The notes: generated by a model not told the origin, from the letters alone. 64,000 nucleotides of DNA from RGIG9041 sp045657265 (GCA_045657265.1 JAZOSU010000035.1:1-64000), one strand, 5' to 3'; counted from the first letter of the stretch, positions 34,101-44,247 are shown. Made by a program: numbers and translations.

Positions 34101-36030
34101 TATTTGAACCACCAATATCCATAAGAACAATTTCAGGATTTTCAAGTGCGCTGTTTTTAGCGTAATTAATAGCATTTTCAAGACTCTCGAAAATGTTTAT
34201 GTCTTTAATAAAAGCGTATTCCGTGCCTTGCCAGTCAAGATAGATAATACCGCCGTCTGCAGCGTATCCGCAGTCTACGTAGCAGAAAAGAGCTTTGTTT
34301 GAAAGAAGCGGATCACTTGTATACACGTCACTGAAATAATCTGATCTGGGTTTTTCTGTAACTACAATTAAGCTGTAAACTTCTGATTCAAAATTATCAT
34401 CAATTCCTGTATAGAAGTTTTTCATATAATAAACTTTACTTGAATCAATATCATTATATTTAATGTCAGTTGCAGCTATCTGTGTTTTACAGTTTATATC
34501 TTTATAGAGTTTGTATGTTGTGTTTGAACTGTTGAATGTAAAGGATGCGCTACTTGCATCGCCTTCAGTCATCATATAGTAGATTTTGCCTGTTTCGTTA
34601 TTTAAGAAAATTTTACCGTTTGAAGCAGTAACTGATTTGATATCAACGTTAGGTGTGCAGTGTGTTGAAACTTTTTCACCGTCAAACGCTGTGTAGTAGC
34701 AGTCATTCATAACACCGTGTTCTGTTGCATTAAGAGTTCTGCCCTTTGCAAGAGTTATGTCAGCATAATATTTATCTGTCAAAAAGTTATCTGCTATATT
34801 GATTTTGCATTTACGAAGTGTATTTTCATTTACTCTGACAGCAATTTCATCAGAAACACCGTCAAAAACGTTTCTATTGATTTCAATATTCATTGAACTT
34901 GAATTGAAAGTATCTGATAAAATAACGCTTTCTATTAACTGAATATTGTCAACGCCTGTGGAAACATAGTTATCGTTAAACACAAGAGAGGTATATTTTG
35001 AAGGAGCTATTTTAACAACTCCGGAGTTGTTAGTTCCGCCGATGAAAGTATTGTTTACAATAGCAACAGTCTTTTTATTACTGTTTTTCATAGCAGCTGT
35101 ATCGCCTACAAAAGAGAAAAGCGTGGCGGTATTATCTTTAACAAAGCTGTTTTTGAAAACAAACTCTGTCTCAGAACCTGCCTGAGATATTTTTGAAACG
35201 GCAACGTCTGCAATTTCTGTATCAACGTATATACCGTCAATTGTTGTGAATGCAGGAACGTATCCGTTTATCAGAGAACCTGAGTCTTTTGTCTTGGCAA
35301 CATAAAGGTTTTTAATGAGTAGTTTGTCTGTGTTTTCACCTTTTGTTTTGTTATTGGTAAAATCAAATACATTACTCATATCACCTTTAACCATTGAGTT
35401 TACAATTTCAATATCAAGGTTCCCGCTTCTGTATATATCCAGAACGTCCTGAGTAAAAGTAAATCCGTAAAGGCCTACTTTCCCTGTAACTCCTTCACCG
35501 ATATTGATTTTCGGAAGAGTATGAGTAAGTTTTTCAAACTCGGTATTTACACTCCATTCACCGTCAACACCCTCACCTTTGATAAAAGGCATTGTGTTGT
35601 ATGCTTCTGAATAAAGCGCAGCTGCAATATTAATATTGATTTCGTCGCTTACTTCTTTTTTCAAAAGGATTACAGGATTTTTAATTCCGTTTGAAACAGC
35701 GTAATATTCAGCCGCTTCGTAGTTTTTGAAAACTTTTGTCATTGCATCAATGTCTTTATACTCTTCGTTGTTCCAGGTAAGAGTATATTTAAGTTCTTCA
35801 TCGGGACCTTTGATGCCGACGTTTTCGTCAACTACCAATACATTTTTTGATGTAACAACAACGTCAGCAATATTTGTTGAAAGCTGTGCTCCCAACTTGC
35901 CTGTTCCGTCGATGTCTGAGGTTGCTGCAGTGGCACGTGAAAAGTCAAATGCAAAGCCGTAGCCTGACACTAAGGTCATAAGCATAATGACACACATAAC
36001 CAAAGAAAGCAGTCTTTTTGCGTTGTTCAT
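31165..36030 (-). CDS. Giant SLH-anchored surface protein with two beta-helix modules (P2), 1,621 aa
   Basis: Paralog of P1. Signal peptide (KRLLSLVMCVIML, cut after YGFA). Two modules start near residues 50 and 563 with caps YSEAYNTMPFIKG and YYTVNYATKPYIGD, and with KNCYLN, FDGVYF and FKNSFVKD rung motifs. An Ig-like domain near 1,120 (VDTLTVGGETAEF) is followed by a helical region, CxxC segments (about 1,340-1,416, CETKGCEEK and CTVCKKA) and three SLH domains from about 1,436 to the end. The start is set by AGAGAGG before the ATG at 36030, and a consensus promoter lies at 36,093-36,121. Compared with P1 it has one module fewer but the same stalk and anchor. Function: surface display, ligand unknown. 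Confidence 0.88.
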   Translation of the reverse strand: MNNAKRLLSLVMCVIMLMTLVSGYGFAFDFSRATAATSDIDGTGKLGAQLSTNIADVVVTSKNVLVVDENVGIKGPDEELKYTLTWNNEEYKDIDAMTKVFKNYEAAEYYAVSNGIKNPVILLKKEVSDEININIAAALYSEAYNTMPFIKGEGVDGEWSVNTEFEKLTHTLPKINIGEGVTGKVGLYGFTFTQDVLDIYRSGNLDIEIVNSMVKGDMSNVFDFTNNKTKGENTDKLLIKNLYVAKTKDSGSLINGYVPAFTTIDGIYVDTEIADVAVSKISQAGSETEFVFKNSFVKDNTATLFSFVGDTAAMKNSNKKTVAIVNNTFIGGTNNSGVVKIAPSKYTSLVFNDNYVSTGVDNIQLIESVILSDTFNSSSMNIEINRNVFDGVSDEIAVRVNENTLRKCKINIADNFLTDKYYADITLAKGRTLNATEHGVMNDCYYTAFDGEKVSTHCTPNVDIKSVTASNGKIFLNNETGKIYYMMTEGDASSASFTFNSSNTTYKLYKDINCKTQIAATDIKYNDIDSSKVYYMKNFYTGIDDNFESEVYSLIVVTEKPRSDYFSDVYTSDPLLSNKALFCYVDCGYAADGGIIYLDWQGTEYAFIKDINIFESLENAINYAKNSALENPEIVLMDIGGSNTVTGNWKPTYPASYYTVNYATKPYIGDPTMEADQWKENIGSNAGQFDTQKGITLGTVTLDGNVPAGDYKFYGFAFKGGIKDNTRSTARLNCVNLYFENCYYSFNWSDAFLMSGNSDTNAAKGSTEDYLTFKNCYLNSNGTAARFTTGWQASDILFDGVYFVGGHHTSGETYMKQNTATASFRIINSHFKNFGQNAFHNQANNETIASGEDKLLEFSNNIMNNSYFFSDTIFPAYGKAWSKIIIKNNTIINQKEDMYLFRNISDGSSSVKLEFQVEGNKINCGSDRMPIGSLRTLTNTSYVRNNYVRESYSTDEVTYDGMQLKAMSGSSISLPKADSEDWGKYYIDSEMRGRPTDINKYSFSGENVIVDEENKTITYVVKGDDDAGITKIKNSEKGYTYKINLSHIVSNKYGNRLLLDYVLLGSTEADNKIFTGYMQYIMWIDTDVELNYPIELDLSVCAPDDKSEATPIEYKVKFVKEGPAVDTLTVGGETAEFKDGKYSVVLGGRGSGEKIVATPVMEGSTVAITDANGNPTDTVNISNFESAQYKVSVTYNGITLVLDLDITRGGADLEKFEEVYNKTNAIDPEDWLEGFNRAYQTLRAKMKVVLETGRDSITQAQADAYASQMEQILNDAVSEDEYKVLIKNAKRIKNKDGKYCTPTFKALQTTIENTESKVKTLSTASEYNAVMTNLQKAIDGVCEHTFKTYTHDEGTETCVGHGTKSAKCETKGCEEKDTVAETEKFATGKHTFDKYVYNNDATFEKDGTKTATCTVCKKAKDTVVAENTKLTTIDSSKKFKDVPAKSWYKDYVDYAVTYGLLNGTSKDTFEPTKTITRAEFVQVLANMSGVDTSNNKVTCKFTDVESGAWYASAVKWASEKGIVSGTSDTTFAPTAVITREQMCVMLVGYAAYAKVEVDTSAKVAKFVDDAKISSWAKDAVYACKAAGIVEGKDTGFCPQDTATRAEVAVIVSISHEKYMVG

Positions 36031-36092
36031 ATTAATACCTCTCTAAAGTTGATTTCTCTCACATAGTATAGTTGTGGGAATTATACAGTTTT

Positions 36093-36121
36093 ATTATAAA
36101 AAATCTAATTGCAAATGTCAA
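36093..36121 (-). promoter_or_regulatory. Promoter of P2 (and probably P1)
   Basis: Minus-strand TTGACA (36,121-36,116), 17-bp spacer and TATAAT (36,098-36,093). Confidence 0.8.
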
Positions 36122-36270
36122 GAAAATATATAACTTTAGTGGTGCTGAAAAGTACGTTCATATATTGTGCAAAATGCCCTGTAACAATGCGGTTTTTAAG
36201 GTGTCACAACTATATTTTGTGTATGATATTTATATGCACACAAAAAGACTGTAAAAAGTTATAAAAGCAT

Positions 36271-36319
36271 ACGGCTTTTGCGATATTATATTAGTGCCAT
36301 TTGGCACGTCAAAAGCCGT
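36271..36319. repeat. Nested hairpin with TATCGC-type flank
   Basis: The outer arms ACGGCTTTTG / CAAAAGCCGT enclose an inner hairpin GTGCC-ATTT-GGCAC, and the right side runs into TATATCGCATCG. Similar ATATCG-rich strings occur at 63,800-63,860. This looks like a small dispersed element inside the 371-base gap between P2 and P3; the rest of that gap holds only the P2 promoter and a terminator. Confidence 0.45.
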
Positions 36320-36337
36320 ATATCGCATCGAATATAG

Positions 36338-36371
36338 AAGAGGCACACTTCTTAAGAAGTGTGCCTCTTTT
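36338..36371. terminator. Perfect palindromic hairpin after P3
   Basis: AAGAGGCACACTTC pairs with GAAGTGTGCCTCTT around TTAA. The T-run is better on the plus side, but P3 ends only 30 bases away and no other terminator is seen for it. Confidence 0.6.
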
Positions 36372-36401
36372 GGTAAACGCTGTTTTTATTTAGTTTAAGG
36401 T

Positions 36402-39400
36402 TTACTGCATTGCTTTATATTCTATTGCTGAGTTTACATAGTTCATCATTGCATTTGTCACGAGTTTGAGTGCGCTGTCGCTTGACTGCTTTGCAAGATA
36501 TGCATATGACTCAACATTGTATGCAACTGTATTACTTACAGCTGTATTTCCACGCATTAATGTGAAATAGAATATATCTTTTGTCTCACAAACGTTGAAG
36601 TTATCAAAGTTGAAGAAGTATTTACCATTTTGTCTGTAAATACAGTTTTTAAGTGTTTCAACTGTACCGTCAGATTTTTCAACTTTAACTGAAAGGTCTG
36701 AGATAACGTCATTTGATTCAAAGCCAAGTCTCATATCCATTGCAGCATCAAGATAGAGACCAAAAGATTTCCACTCTGCTTTTGGTGAAGAAATAACTTT
36801 GTATTCCTTATCAATGCAGTTATAAAGAGTAGGAGCTGTTATTGTCTGGTCAATTGCAGAAAGATTCTTGTTTGCAAGATTATTTGTCTTATATGACTTA
36901 TATTTCTGTGAAGCTGCGCCGTAATTAAGAATATCTCTGCAAAGAGCATAGAGTTCAAAATCTTCCTCTTCCTCTGCAGGCATTATTGTTTCGCAATATG
37001 TCGCAAGAGATGTTGTATATGTTGCAAGAGCAGCGTTCTTTCCGTCTTTTGTTCCGTAAAGAGTACCTGTAACTTCATCTATCATACGGTGTGGAGCAAG
37101 GTTACGGAATGTAAATACTTTGAAATCACCGTCAACAGTATAATCAGTTACTTTAACTGTTTCGTCGCCCATTGTGAATTGCATATATACATCTGTGTAG
37201 TTTGTTGCACCGGCAACTTTATAATTAAGAGCGATATCGTTGTAAAGAGTTGCTGAAACGTAAGTTATATCTGCCGTGTCAACGTCTCTTGCCATTGAAA
37301 TCATGCGTGTTTCTACTGCGCCTTTGCCGTCATTTGATTCAACTGTAAGATAAAGAAGTTTGCCTTCCTGATATTCAAGTGCAGTTACGTCTTCAATAAC
37401 TTGTGTAAAGTTGGAATCTGCATAAACAGTTACTTTATTATGCGGGTTATACAGATAATCGTTAAGGTTTACAACACTTACTGCATAAGGAACAAGCATA
37501 TCGCAAACCTGAGCGTTTGTATTAAACGGTTTGCCTGAAAGTGTCATATCCTGAATTACGTTTGCGCTGAGTGTTTTAGCGCTGTCAAGCCAGTAATGAC
37601 CGTCTGTCTGGTAATCGTAGATATTAACGCCGTTTTCTGTTCTGTAGTTATTACAGTCAAGAACAAATTTAACGCCGCCGAAGCTTACTGTATCTGTTGA
37701 TGCAGGTCTCGACGCTACGCAGTAGTTATCTTTAACAAATACTTCATGCCAGGTTACCAAACGGTCTATATCGTAGTATGGATTAATTCCCATAAATACG
37801 TTATCTGTTATTGTAACGTAAGGTTCGGGATGAACATCATCGCCTCCCTTACCTGTAGCAAGGTTAAGGTTATCGTTTGGTGCATAAATGTAGTTATTCT
37901 TTACTACAAAATAGTTATAATATGTCTGTTTGTAATAAATGAACGCTGAATTTTTGTTAAAGAATGTAAAGTTATAGAAAATGTTATCCTCAAGAATTAT
38001 ACTTCTTGATTTAGGTGATTGAGGGTATGTATTCTGATGGTAATCAACACCGTAGCTGTTATGTCCTTCAAAATGGATATAGTTGGATGAAGGAGCAAGA
38101 TTACGCAGGTTAGAATTTTTAATAGTAAATCTGTATTCTTTACCGTACCAACCGATATATCTCGGTTCTATTGTAATGTTTCTGTCTGCATAGTCTGCAA
38201 ACATACCGTCAATTGTAAGATTGGTCCAGAGATTGATATCGCCGTTAAACCAGTCAACTGTTGAGTTGTTTACATAGTAGGTATTTTTAACAGTAATATT
38301 GTCGTTATAAAGAGTTGCATCGTCAGCAGTTGTTTTAAAGTGAGTACCTGTATTGAAAAATCCTGCGCTACTGTAATTCTTTTCAACGTATGTGTTATTG
38401 AAAAGTACGTTTATATCGTTATCAGATGAACGTGTGCCGTAGCTATTCGCAGTATCATCCTGAATACAGTTGGTAATTGTGAATCCGTGGAATTCGTAAT
38501 CACCTGCTTTGCACTTGTTAAGGATAAAGCATTTAACTTCGATACCGTCTTTGGTATTGAACGAGTTATCAAGACCTGTATTGATATTAGCTGTCCATTC
38601 AGAACCGTCGGGATCGAGGTTTCTGTCTGATGCAATATAAGGAGCTTTGTTATAGTTCTGAGTATAGTATTTACCCGGTGTTGTGGGAATGAAAGTGTTT
38701 ACTTCAGTTTCACCGCTTACACCGCCTATATCTTTAATAAGGAATGATGGGTTTGCGCCTGCGGCAGCTATTGCCTGATCAAGAGTTGCAAATACGTTTT
38801 TGCCTACAACGAATGAGTACATTTTTCCTGACCATTCAGTATCATAGTATTTACCTGACGTATCAACTTTTGAGTCAACAAGTATAGCGTCGTCTGCGAT
38901 TATATCATCATTAAAGTGCGGATACTTAGCATCTGCAACGCTTACGTTTACTGTGTAAACGTCACCCGACCATGTTTTTGCATCATCAGCTGTATATTCA
39001 CCTCTGAGGTAATACGTACCTGATGTTATTGAACCGAGAGTTGCGGCTGTTGTACAAGCAGAAGTTGTATAAACCTTACCTGTCACTTTATCTGAAGCAA
39101 AGCCAAAGTCAACCTCATCAAGAGTATATCCTGAAATAAGTGAAAGCGTAATTGATGTGCCGTTTATAGTTGAATCAAACACAGCGTCTGAATCTGATGT
39201 TACGCTTGATACGGCAAAACCGGATTTATACATCGGGTCAAAGCTGTTATCAAGAGCAAAGTCTGATTCGGTAATTGTTGATGCGCCTGTAACAGTTATT
39301 GCTGTACCTGATTTTTCAGTTGAAACCACCGAAGTTGTATGATTGCCTTTTACAACTGAGTTTGCAGTATCAAGAGCTGTTGTTCCAAGGCTTATTGCAG

Positions 39401-42400
39401 GGTTAACACCAAGCAAGAGGTTATCGGTTATTGAAACTTTAACTCCTACAGTGTTATCTGCATTTCTTTCTTGATAAATAAGATTTGTATTTGCAGCAGA
39501 TGCAATTACAACGTTGTTATCAATGACTATATCGGAATATTTTCCTGTCTGTACAGGAATTATACCGTTCTTTGCCATTGAGAACTTATAGATTATTGAA
39601 TCTTCTATAATAAGTTTCTTTGTTTCGCCTGATTCGATAACTGTATCGTCACCTTGGAAAAGGAAATCATAGCTTGTTCCTACAGGTGTGAAATTACGGA
39701 GGTTAGAGTTTCTGAAAACAATTGAGGTTGTTTTTCCTGAATTTTTAATATAGTTTACGTTGTATATATCAAAAGTATTGCCATCAACGTAAAGTCCGTC
39801 AAATATCACATTTGCAGGATAGAACTCATAAAGAAGTCTTGTTTTTGATGCGCTCTTCACGTAGCAGTTTTTAACTGTGAAGGTCTCACTGTTACTTGCA
39901 TATTTTGCATTATTACCGTTAAGGTCAAACAGACATCTGGTATCTGCATCTGTTTTGTTTACAAGAGTATTTTCCAAAGTTACGTTAAGCTTTGAAGTTT
40001 CTGCACGTCTGATGTCAAGATAATATCCTGTAAGCTCAACACCGCCGATGTATACGGAGCCTGTTGCATCAGGACCTATCTGAATAACAGATACGCTTGT
40101 TTTGTTCGCATTGTAAGCTGTATTGTAATCCCAGTCGTAGTCTGCATCAGCAGTTTTAACGTAAGGAACTGTACTATGGTTTGCTGTATAAATTTTAGCA
40201 GCAACGGGAATAGAAAGGATTCCGCCGTAGTTTCCTAAAAGGATAGTCGGATTAGCTTTTCCTGCGTTTTTAGCTGAGTTTACAGCATCTGCCACGTTTG
40301 CAAAGGCATCTATACCTGCTACAAATGAATAGTCTCTGCCGTTCCACTTGGTTGTGAAACGTGTACCGTAATCTGCTGTTTCAATATCGCTCGTTACAAA
40401 CAACGCATCGCTTGTGAAAGTGTTGTCTGTGAAAGTAGTTTTATAATCAATATCAGTTGCAGGGCTTACAAGCACGTTGTAAACAAGTGTTGCGCCTTTG
40501 AATTTCACTTTCATAAAGTATCTGCCGTTTGCTGAAATAGTTGCAGGTACTGTACAGATAGAATCGGCATAAATTTCATATTCTGCGCCGCTTGTCATAT
40601 TGAATACAGGATTTGTTGCACCTGTCATATGAATTGTGCGGTTTACATTATCAATAGTAACGTTTTCTCCGCCTGTTACTGATGAAACTGTAAATTCTGT
40701 GTTTTTGAGTTTGAGCGCAGGGTCAAGGAAGTAGGTTGAACCGTAAGGTTTACCGTTTGCAACTTCATCTGCATCCAAAGAATAAGGCGCGTAGTAGTTG
40801 TTTGCTTTAAGGTCGCCTATATTGCCCATTTCAACACCGATAAGACGGTTGTTATCAAAAGTGATACTTCCGCTCGTATCTGCCATTACTGAGTAATAGC
40901 CTGCGCCTGAGTTTACAAACCAGTTATCTTCGATATTAAGCGATTTGATTTTAGATGCATCAAACGCCAACATTGAACCGTATGTTCTGATGCCTCTTGC
41001 GGCAGTTACTGTATTGCCTGTAAAGTTTACAGTTGCGTTTGACATTGCCACGCCTTTTGTTATATTTCCGAAAATTGAAGCATCAATTCCGTTAAATCTA
41101 CAACCTGTAACGTTAAGAGCAAGCGTTTTTGATGAAAGACCTGATGCCCATCCGTCAAACACTGAGGTTGTAATTATACCTGAAGCAAATTCAGAGTTTT
41201 TAATCGTAATTGTTGCAGGAGCAGCAGTTCCTGTAATAAATGAACCTGTTGAACCTACTGAATTAATTTTTACGCCCTCAGCAGTAAACGTATTGTTTGT
41301 ATCGCTGTTGTTATTTGAGCTTGAAAGTACAACGCTTCCGTTAACTACTGAGTTTTTAAGTGAAAGTGTTATGGGGTATGAACCGCGGGAAGCATCTTTA
41401 AGATCTCCCTGAAGAACGATACCTGAAATTTCTACATTGTTTGTACTACCGCTTTGTGAAACTCCTGAATTAAGAGTAATTCCTTTTATAACTGTAAGCT
41501 GTGATTTTTTCCAGTCATCACCTGCGGTTGTACTGTCAAGACCACCGTCCATTGTTGCGGGAGATGTCCAACATTCGCCATAAATTTCTGCGGCTCTTGA
41601 AAGTGAAATTGCCTCATATGTACCTGCAGGAATGATAATCTGCGGTTTGATTTTCACAAGACCCATCAAAGAAGTGGCAGCAGATTCCAATGAAGAAATT
41701 GTTGTATAGGTTCTGCCTGTAAAGTCATAAGTTACGCCGTTCCAAACAACAGTTTTTGCACCCGAAGGAGAATACAGATAAAGTCTGTCAGCTTCAAAAA
41801 CATCGGGATAGTCAAGAGCAAGCTGAGTATATGAAACAGGTGTTGTAACCTGTGCCTCTGTGATTATTGTATATTTTACTGTGCTTCCCCCGATATTAAC
41901 AGTCATTGTTGATTCGGAAGCTGCGGCTGTAAATGATGTTTTTGAATATGTAACAGATGTGGGGTTTGAACGGAATCTGAATCCGTAATCCTTTGAAACA
42001 CCTGAAATAGTTGCGCCTTCTGCAACCTTGAATCTGATGATTCTGTTTTTATTGTCTATACTGATGGTGTCAAGATCATCATAGAAATCTGTTTCCATTA
42101 CGTCAAACATATCAGATGACTTTGTCATTTTATAGTCAGTATAGTAAAAAGATGAATCATACTGGGTTTTATTTGAATCAGATGTATACCATAAACTGTT
42201 AAATTTATAATGATCTATCTGAGAACCGAAGTAACAAGGAGCCACACCTTTTTCGTCATTTACGCTTGTAAGAGTAGGAGCAAAATAGTTATATGCAACC
42301 ATACCTTTTACGCTGTAATTCTGATTTGAGGCTGCTCCCGCTGTCATTGTAGGAAGCATTGTCTTGAAACCGATAATTCTGTTATAAAGCAAATTAAGGG

Positions 42401-43631
42401 TATACGGTCCCGGCAAATGCGAACCGCCTTCAAACAATGTATCATTAAGGTATACCGGAGTTTTTTCTGTACTGGTTTCAGCAAGATCTGATATAACAGT
42501 ATTATGTGTGAAATCTACAGTCTGTGTTGTATAGTTATAGTCTTCACTTGATTGGAAAGTAATAATACCCCACTGATATACTGTTCTGTTGAAAATATTG
42601 TTGTCAAATATAATGTGGTTTTTGCCTTTTGAAAGACCGATTCTGAAAAGTCTTGAACTGTTAGTTGCGCCGGGGTCTTTGAAATAAGAATTTCTCACTT
42701 CAAAAGTATAACCCTCTTTTACACCTGCTACGTTTATGTTGCTTATAATGGGTTTGCTTGATTCATAAAACATACCGTCTATATATACGTGAGCAGGAAC
42801 GTTGTCAAAGAGCGCTTTCTGAACAGTCTGGGTATTTATTCCGCGTTCTGTTGCCATACGCACGTCTGTAAAAGAAACATTATGTCTGTTATATGTATCG
42901 TCCGTACAGTTTATAGCGCAAACATAAGCACTGTTAAAATCGAGTATACTGTTTTTAACGTATACGTTTATGGTTTTCTCAGTAGAGTTAGCATTAACTT
43001 CATGTGTAGATTTATATAAAGGAGCTGTTGCTTCCGAGAGTCTGATACCGTCAATTATGATATTGTATTGCTTAACTCCGTTATTAAGCGCACCTTTATC
43101 ATAGGTTGATTTATTTCCTAATGTAAAGGTACCTGAAACAACAGTTTCTGTATATCTTGTGCCTTTTTCCCAATAGCCCTCAGGGTCATTTGCCTGTTTC
43201 TGAGCCATATCCATCTGCGCATTTGGTGAAATACCTGCGTTAGCACCGAGAATTATAGCATTACTATACATTGTTGTACTTACAGAAACGTTACCGATTA
43301 ATACAAATACAGGTGTCAGGTTTACAATGTTTGCACCTTTTTTGGTAAACCGAGAGTACGCTTGTTCAAAGGATGTAAAGCATTTTGTTGAAGAATACTT
43401 AACGCTGACAGTCTTACCGCGGAAAGCAAACGTCCAGTTGGTAGCGCTTGTACTTCCTGACGGCCATACAATATAAGTATTTTCGCTGTCAAAGAGCGCG
43501 TCGTAATCAAGCTCTATCTTTCCGTCAAATTCTTCTGCCTTGGCAAAAGCGGTGAGAGAAAATGCCGGAATTGAAGATATAAGCATTACAACGAGTGTTA
43601 AAAATGCCAATGTCTTTTTAAATCTAAACAT
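36402..43631 (-). CDS. Giant secreted protein with four beta-helix modules, no SLH (P3), 2,409 aa
   Basis: A signal peptide (FKKTLAFLTLVVMLIS, cut near LTAFA) differs in sequence from those of P1, P2 and P4. Four modules start near residues 40, 604, 1,067 and 1,574; modules 3 and 4 carry clear caps (ANHSTVPYVKT, YYTQNYNKAPYIAS), while modules 1 and 2 are more divergent, with WPSGST and SPSGAKTVVWNG openings. KNSNLRNF, DGLYVD and NIFYNF rungs are repeated. From about 2,120 there is a C-terminal region shared with P4: SATLYNDIALNYK, LAPHRMIDEV, DILNYGAASQKY and FGLYLDAAMDMRLGF. That region is common in clostridial surface proteins. There is no SLH or LPXTG, so retention must be indirect. AAAGGAGAAAAGG precedes the ATG, 37 bases after yfbR. 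Confidence 0.86.
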   Translation of the reverse strand: MFRFKKTLAFLTLVVMLISSIPAFSLTAFAKAEEFDGKIELDYDALFDSENTYIVWPSGSTSATNWTFAFRGKTVSVKYSSTKCFTSFEQAYSRFTKKGANIVNLTPVFVLIGNVSVSTTMYSNAIILGANAGISPNAQMDMAQKQANDPEGYWEKGTRYTETVVSGTFTLGNKSTYDKGALNNGVKQYNIIIDGIRLSEATAPLYKSTHEVNANSTEKTINVYVKNSILDFNSAYVCAINCTDDTYNRHNVSFTDVRMATERGINTQTVQKALFDNVPAHVYIDGMFYESSKPIISNINVAGVKEGYTFEVRNSYFKDPGATNSSRLFRIGLSKGKNHIIFDNNIFNRTVYQWGIITFQSSEDYNYTTQTVDFTHNTVISDLAETSTEKTPVYLNDTLFEGGSHLPGPYTLNLLYNRIIGFKTMLPTMTAGAASNQNYSVKGMVAYNYFAPTLTSVNDEKGVAPCYFGSQIDHYKFNSLWYTSDSNKTQYDSSFYYTDYKMTKSSDMFDVMETDFYDDLDTISIDNKNRIIRFKVAEGATISGVSKDYGFRFRSNPTSVTYSKTSFTAAASESTMTVNIGGSTVKYTIITEAQVTTPVSYTQLALDYPDVFEADRLYLYSPSGAKTVVWNGVTYDFTGRTYTTISSLESAATSLMGLVKIKPQIIIPAGTYEAISLSRAAEIYGECWTSPATMDGGLDSTTAGDDWKKSQLTVIKGITLNSGVSQSGSTNNVEISGIVLQGDLKDASRGSYPITLSLKNSVVNGSVVLSSSNNNSDTNNTFTAEGVKINSVGSTGSFITGTAAPATITIKNSEFASGIITTSVFDGWASGLSSKTLALNVTGCRFNGIDASIFGNITKGVAMSNATVNFTGNTVTAARGIRTYGSMLAFDASKIKSLNIEDNWFVNSGAGYYSVMADTSGSITFDNNRLIGVEMGNIGDLKANNYYAPYSLDADEVANGKPYGSTYFLDPALKLKNTEFTVSSVTGGENVTIDNVNRTIHMTGATNPVFNMTSGAEYEIYADSICTVPATISANGRYFMKVKFKGATLVYNVLVSPATDIDYKTTFTDNTFTSDALFVTSDIETADYGTRFTTKWNGRDYSFVAGIDAFANVADAVNSAKNAGKANPTILLGNYGGILSIPVAAKIYTANHSTVPYVKTADADYDWDYNTAYNANKTSVSVIQIGPDATGSVYIGGVELTGYYLDIRRAETSKLNVTLENTLVNKTDADTRCLFDLNGNNAKYASNSETFTVKNCYVKSASKTRLLYEFYPANVIFDGLYVDGNTFDIYNVNYIKNSGKTTSIVFRNSNLRNFTPVGTSYDFLFQGDDTVIESGETKKLIIEDSIIYKFSMAKNGIIPVQTGKYSDIVIDNNVVIASAANTNLIYQERNADNTVGVKVSITDNLLLGVNPAISLGTTALDTANSVVKGNHTTSVVSTEKSGTAITVTGASTITESDFALDNSFDPMYKSGFAVSSVTSDSDAVFDSTINGTSITLSLISGYTLDEVDFGFASDKVTGKVYTTSACTTAATLGSITSGTYYLRGEYTADDAKTWSGDVYTVNVSVADAKYPHFNDDIIADDAILVDSKVDTSGKYYDTEWSGKMYSFVVGKNVFATLDQAIAAAGANPSFLIKDIGGVSGETEVNTFIPTTPGKYYTQNYNKAPYIASDRNLDPDGSEWTANINTGLDNSFNTKDGIEVKCFILNKCKAGDYEFHGFTITNCIQDDTANSYGTRSSDNDINVLFNNTYVEKNYSSAGFFNTGTHFKTTADDATLYNDNITVKNTYYVNNSTVDWFNGDINLWTNLTIDGMFADYADRNITIEPRYIGWYGKEYRFTIKNSNLRNLAPSSNYIHFEGHNSYGVDYHQNTYPQSPKSRSIILEDNIFYNFTFFNKNSAFIYYKQTYYNYFVVKNNYIYAPNDNLNLATGKGGDDVHPEPYVTITDNVFMGINPYYDIDRLVTWHEVFVKDNYCVASRPASTDTVSFGGVKFVLDCNNYRTENGVNIYDYQTDGHYWLDSAKTLSANVIQDMTLSGKPFNTNAQVCDMLVPYAVSVVNLNDYLYNPHNKVTVYADSNFTQVIEDVTALEYQEGKLLYLTVESNDGKGAVETRMISMARDVDTADITYVSATLYNDIALNYKVAGATNYTDVYMQFTMGDETVKVTDYTVDGDFKVFTFRNLAPHRMIDEVTGTLYGTKDGKNAALATYTTSLATYCETIMPAEEEEDFELYALCRDILNYGAASQKYKSYKTNNLANKNLSAIDQTITAPTLYNCIDKEYKVISSPKAEWKSFGLYLDAAMDMRLGFESNDVISDLSVKVEKSDGTVETLKNCIYRQNGKYFFNFDNFNVCETKDIFYFTLMRGNTAVSNTVAYNVESYAYLAKQSSDSALKLVTNAMMNYVNSAIEYKAMQ

Positions 43632-43668
43632 ACCTTTTCTCCTTTAAAGATATTATTTATTTTATATA

Positions 43669-44247
43669 TTATTCTGAAAGCTCATCAAGAGTTTTGGAAT
43701 ACAAAGGAAGTATATTGTTCATAAAATACTTTACCGAGGAAAGAGGACTGCTCTCCAGATTTTTTTGAACAGTTTTTTCCGCGCTTTCAAAATCGCGGTT
43801 GCCGATCCCAATCTCCTCCTGACACTTTATAAGCGCAGAAAGTTTATCGGCAGCTTTGATTATATCGTAATCTTCTGTATCTTCATAATCAAGATACTCT
43901 TCATATATATCATACAAACAAGGCTCGGTGCCTGCAAGAAGTGTTTTTTTTGCGGCATCTTCCACCTGTGAATAAGCCCCTGTTATTTCCGAATGTTTAT
44001 ATTTTACAGGTGTGGGAAGATCTCCCGTTATTATCTCGGCGCAGTCATGGAAAAGAGCCCTTGTAGTTATACGCTCCACATCATAGTTTCCGCCGAACAT
44101 CTGATTTTCAATATTTGCAAGTGCATTTGCTATATACGCTGTTTCAAAGCTATGCTCAGAGAGATTTTCGTATCTCGAGTTATGCATAAGCCCCCAACGG
44201 TTTATATATTTCATTCTCGAAAGAAATGCAAAAAAGGAGTTTTTCAT
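43669..44247 (-). CDS. yfbR: YfbR-like HD-domain 5'-deoxynucleotidase, 192 aa
   Basis: The HD phosphohydrolase residues are in place: NRWGLMHNSRYENLSEHS (first His), RALFHDCAEIITGDLPTPVKY (HD pair followed by the typical E..TGD..TP string) and IIKAADKLSALIKC (last Asp). Length and motif order match YfbR, which removes phosphate from deoxynucleoside 5'-monophosphates and helps balance dUMP/dTMP pools. It overlaps the upstream hypothetical gene by 4 bases and may be cotranscribed with the glycosylase gene and P3. Confidence 0.92.
   Translation of the reverse strand: MKNSFFAFLSRMKYINRWGLMHNSRYENLSEHSFETAYIANALANIENQMFGGNYDVERITTRALFHDCAEIITGDLPTPVKYKHSEITGAYSQVEDAAKKTLLAGTEPCLYDIYEEYLDYEDTEDYDIIKAADKLSALIKCQEEIGIGNRDFESAEKTVQKNLESSPLSSVKYFMNNILPLYSKTLDELSE

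Noticed and set aside
40945..41412. 155-residue plus-strand open frame within P3
   Set aside because: Shadow of the Thr/Ser/Val-rich beta-helix coding sequence; no start signal and low-complexity content.
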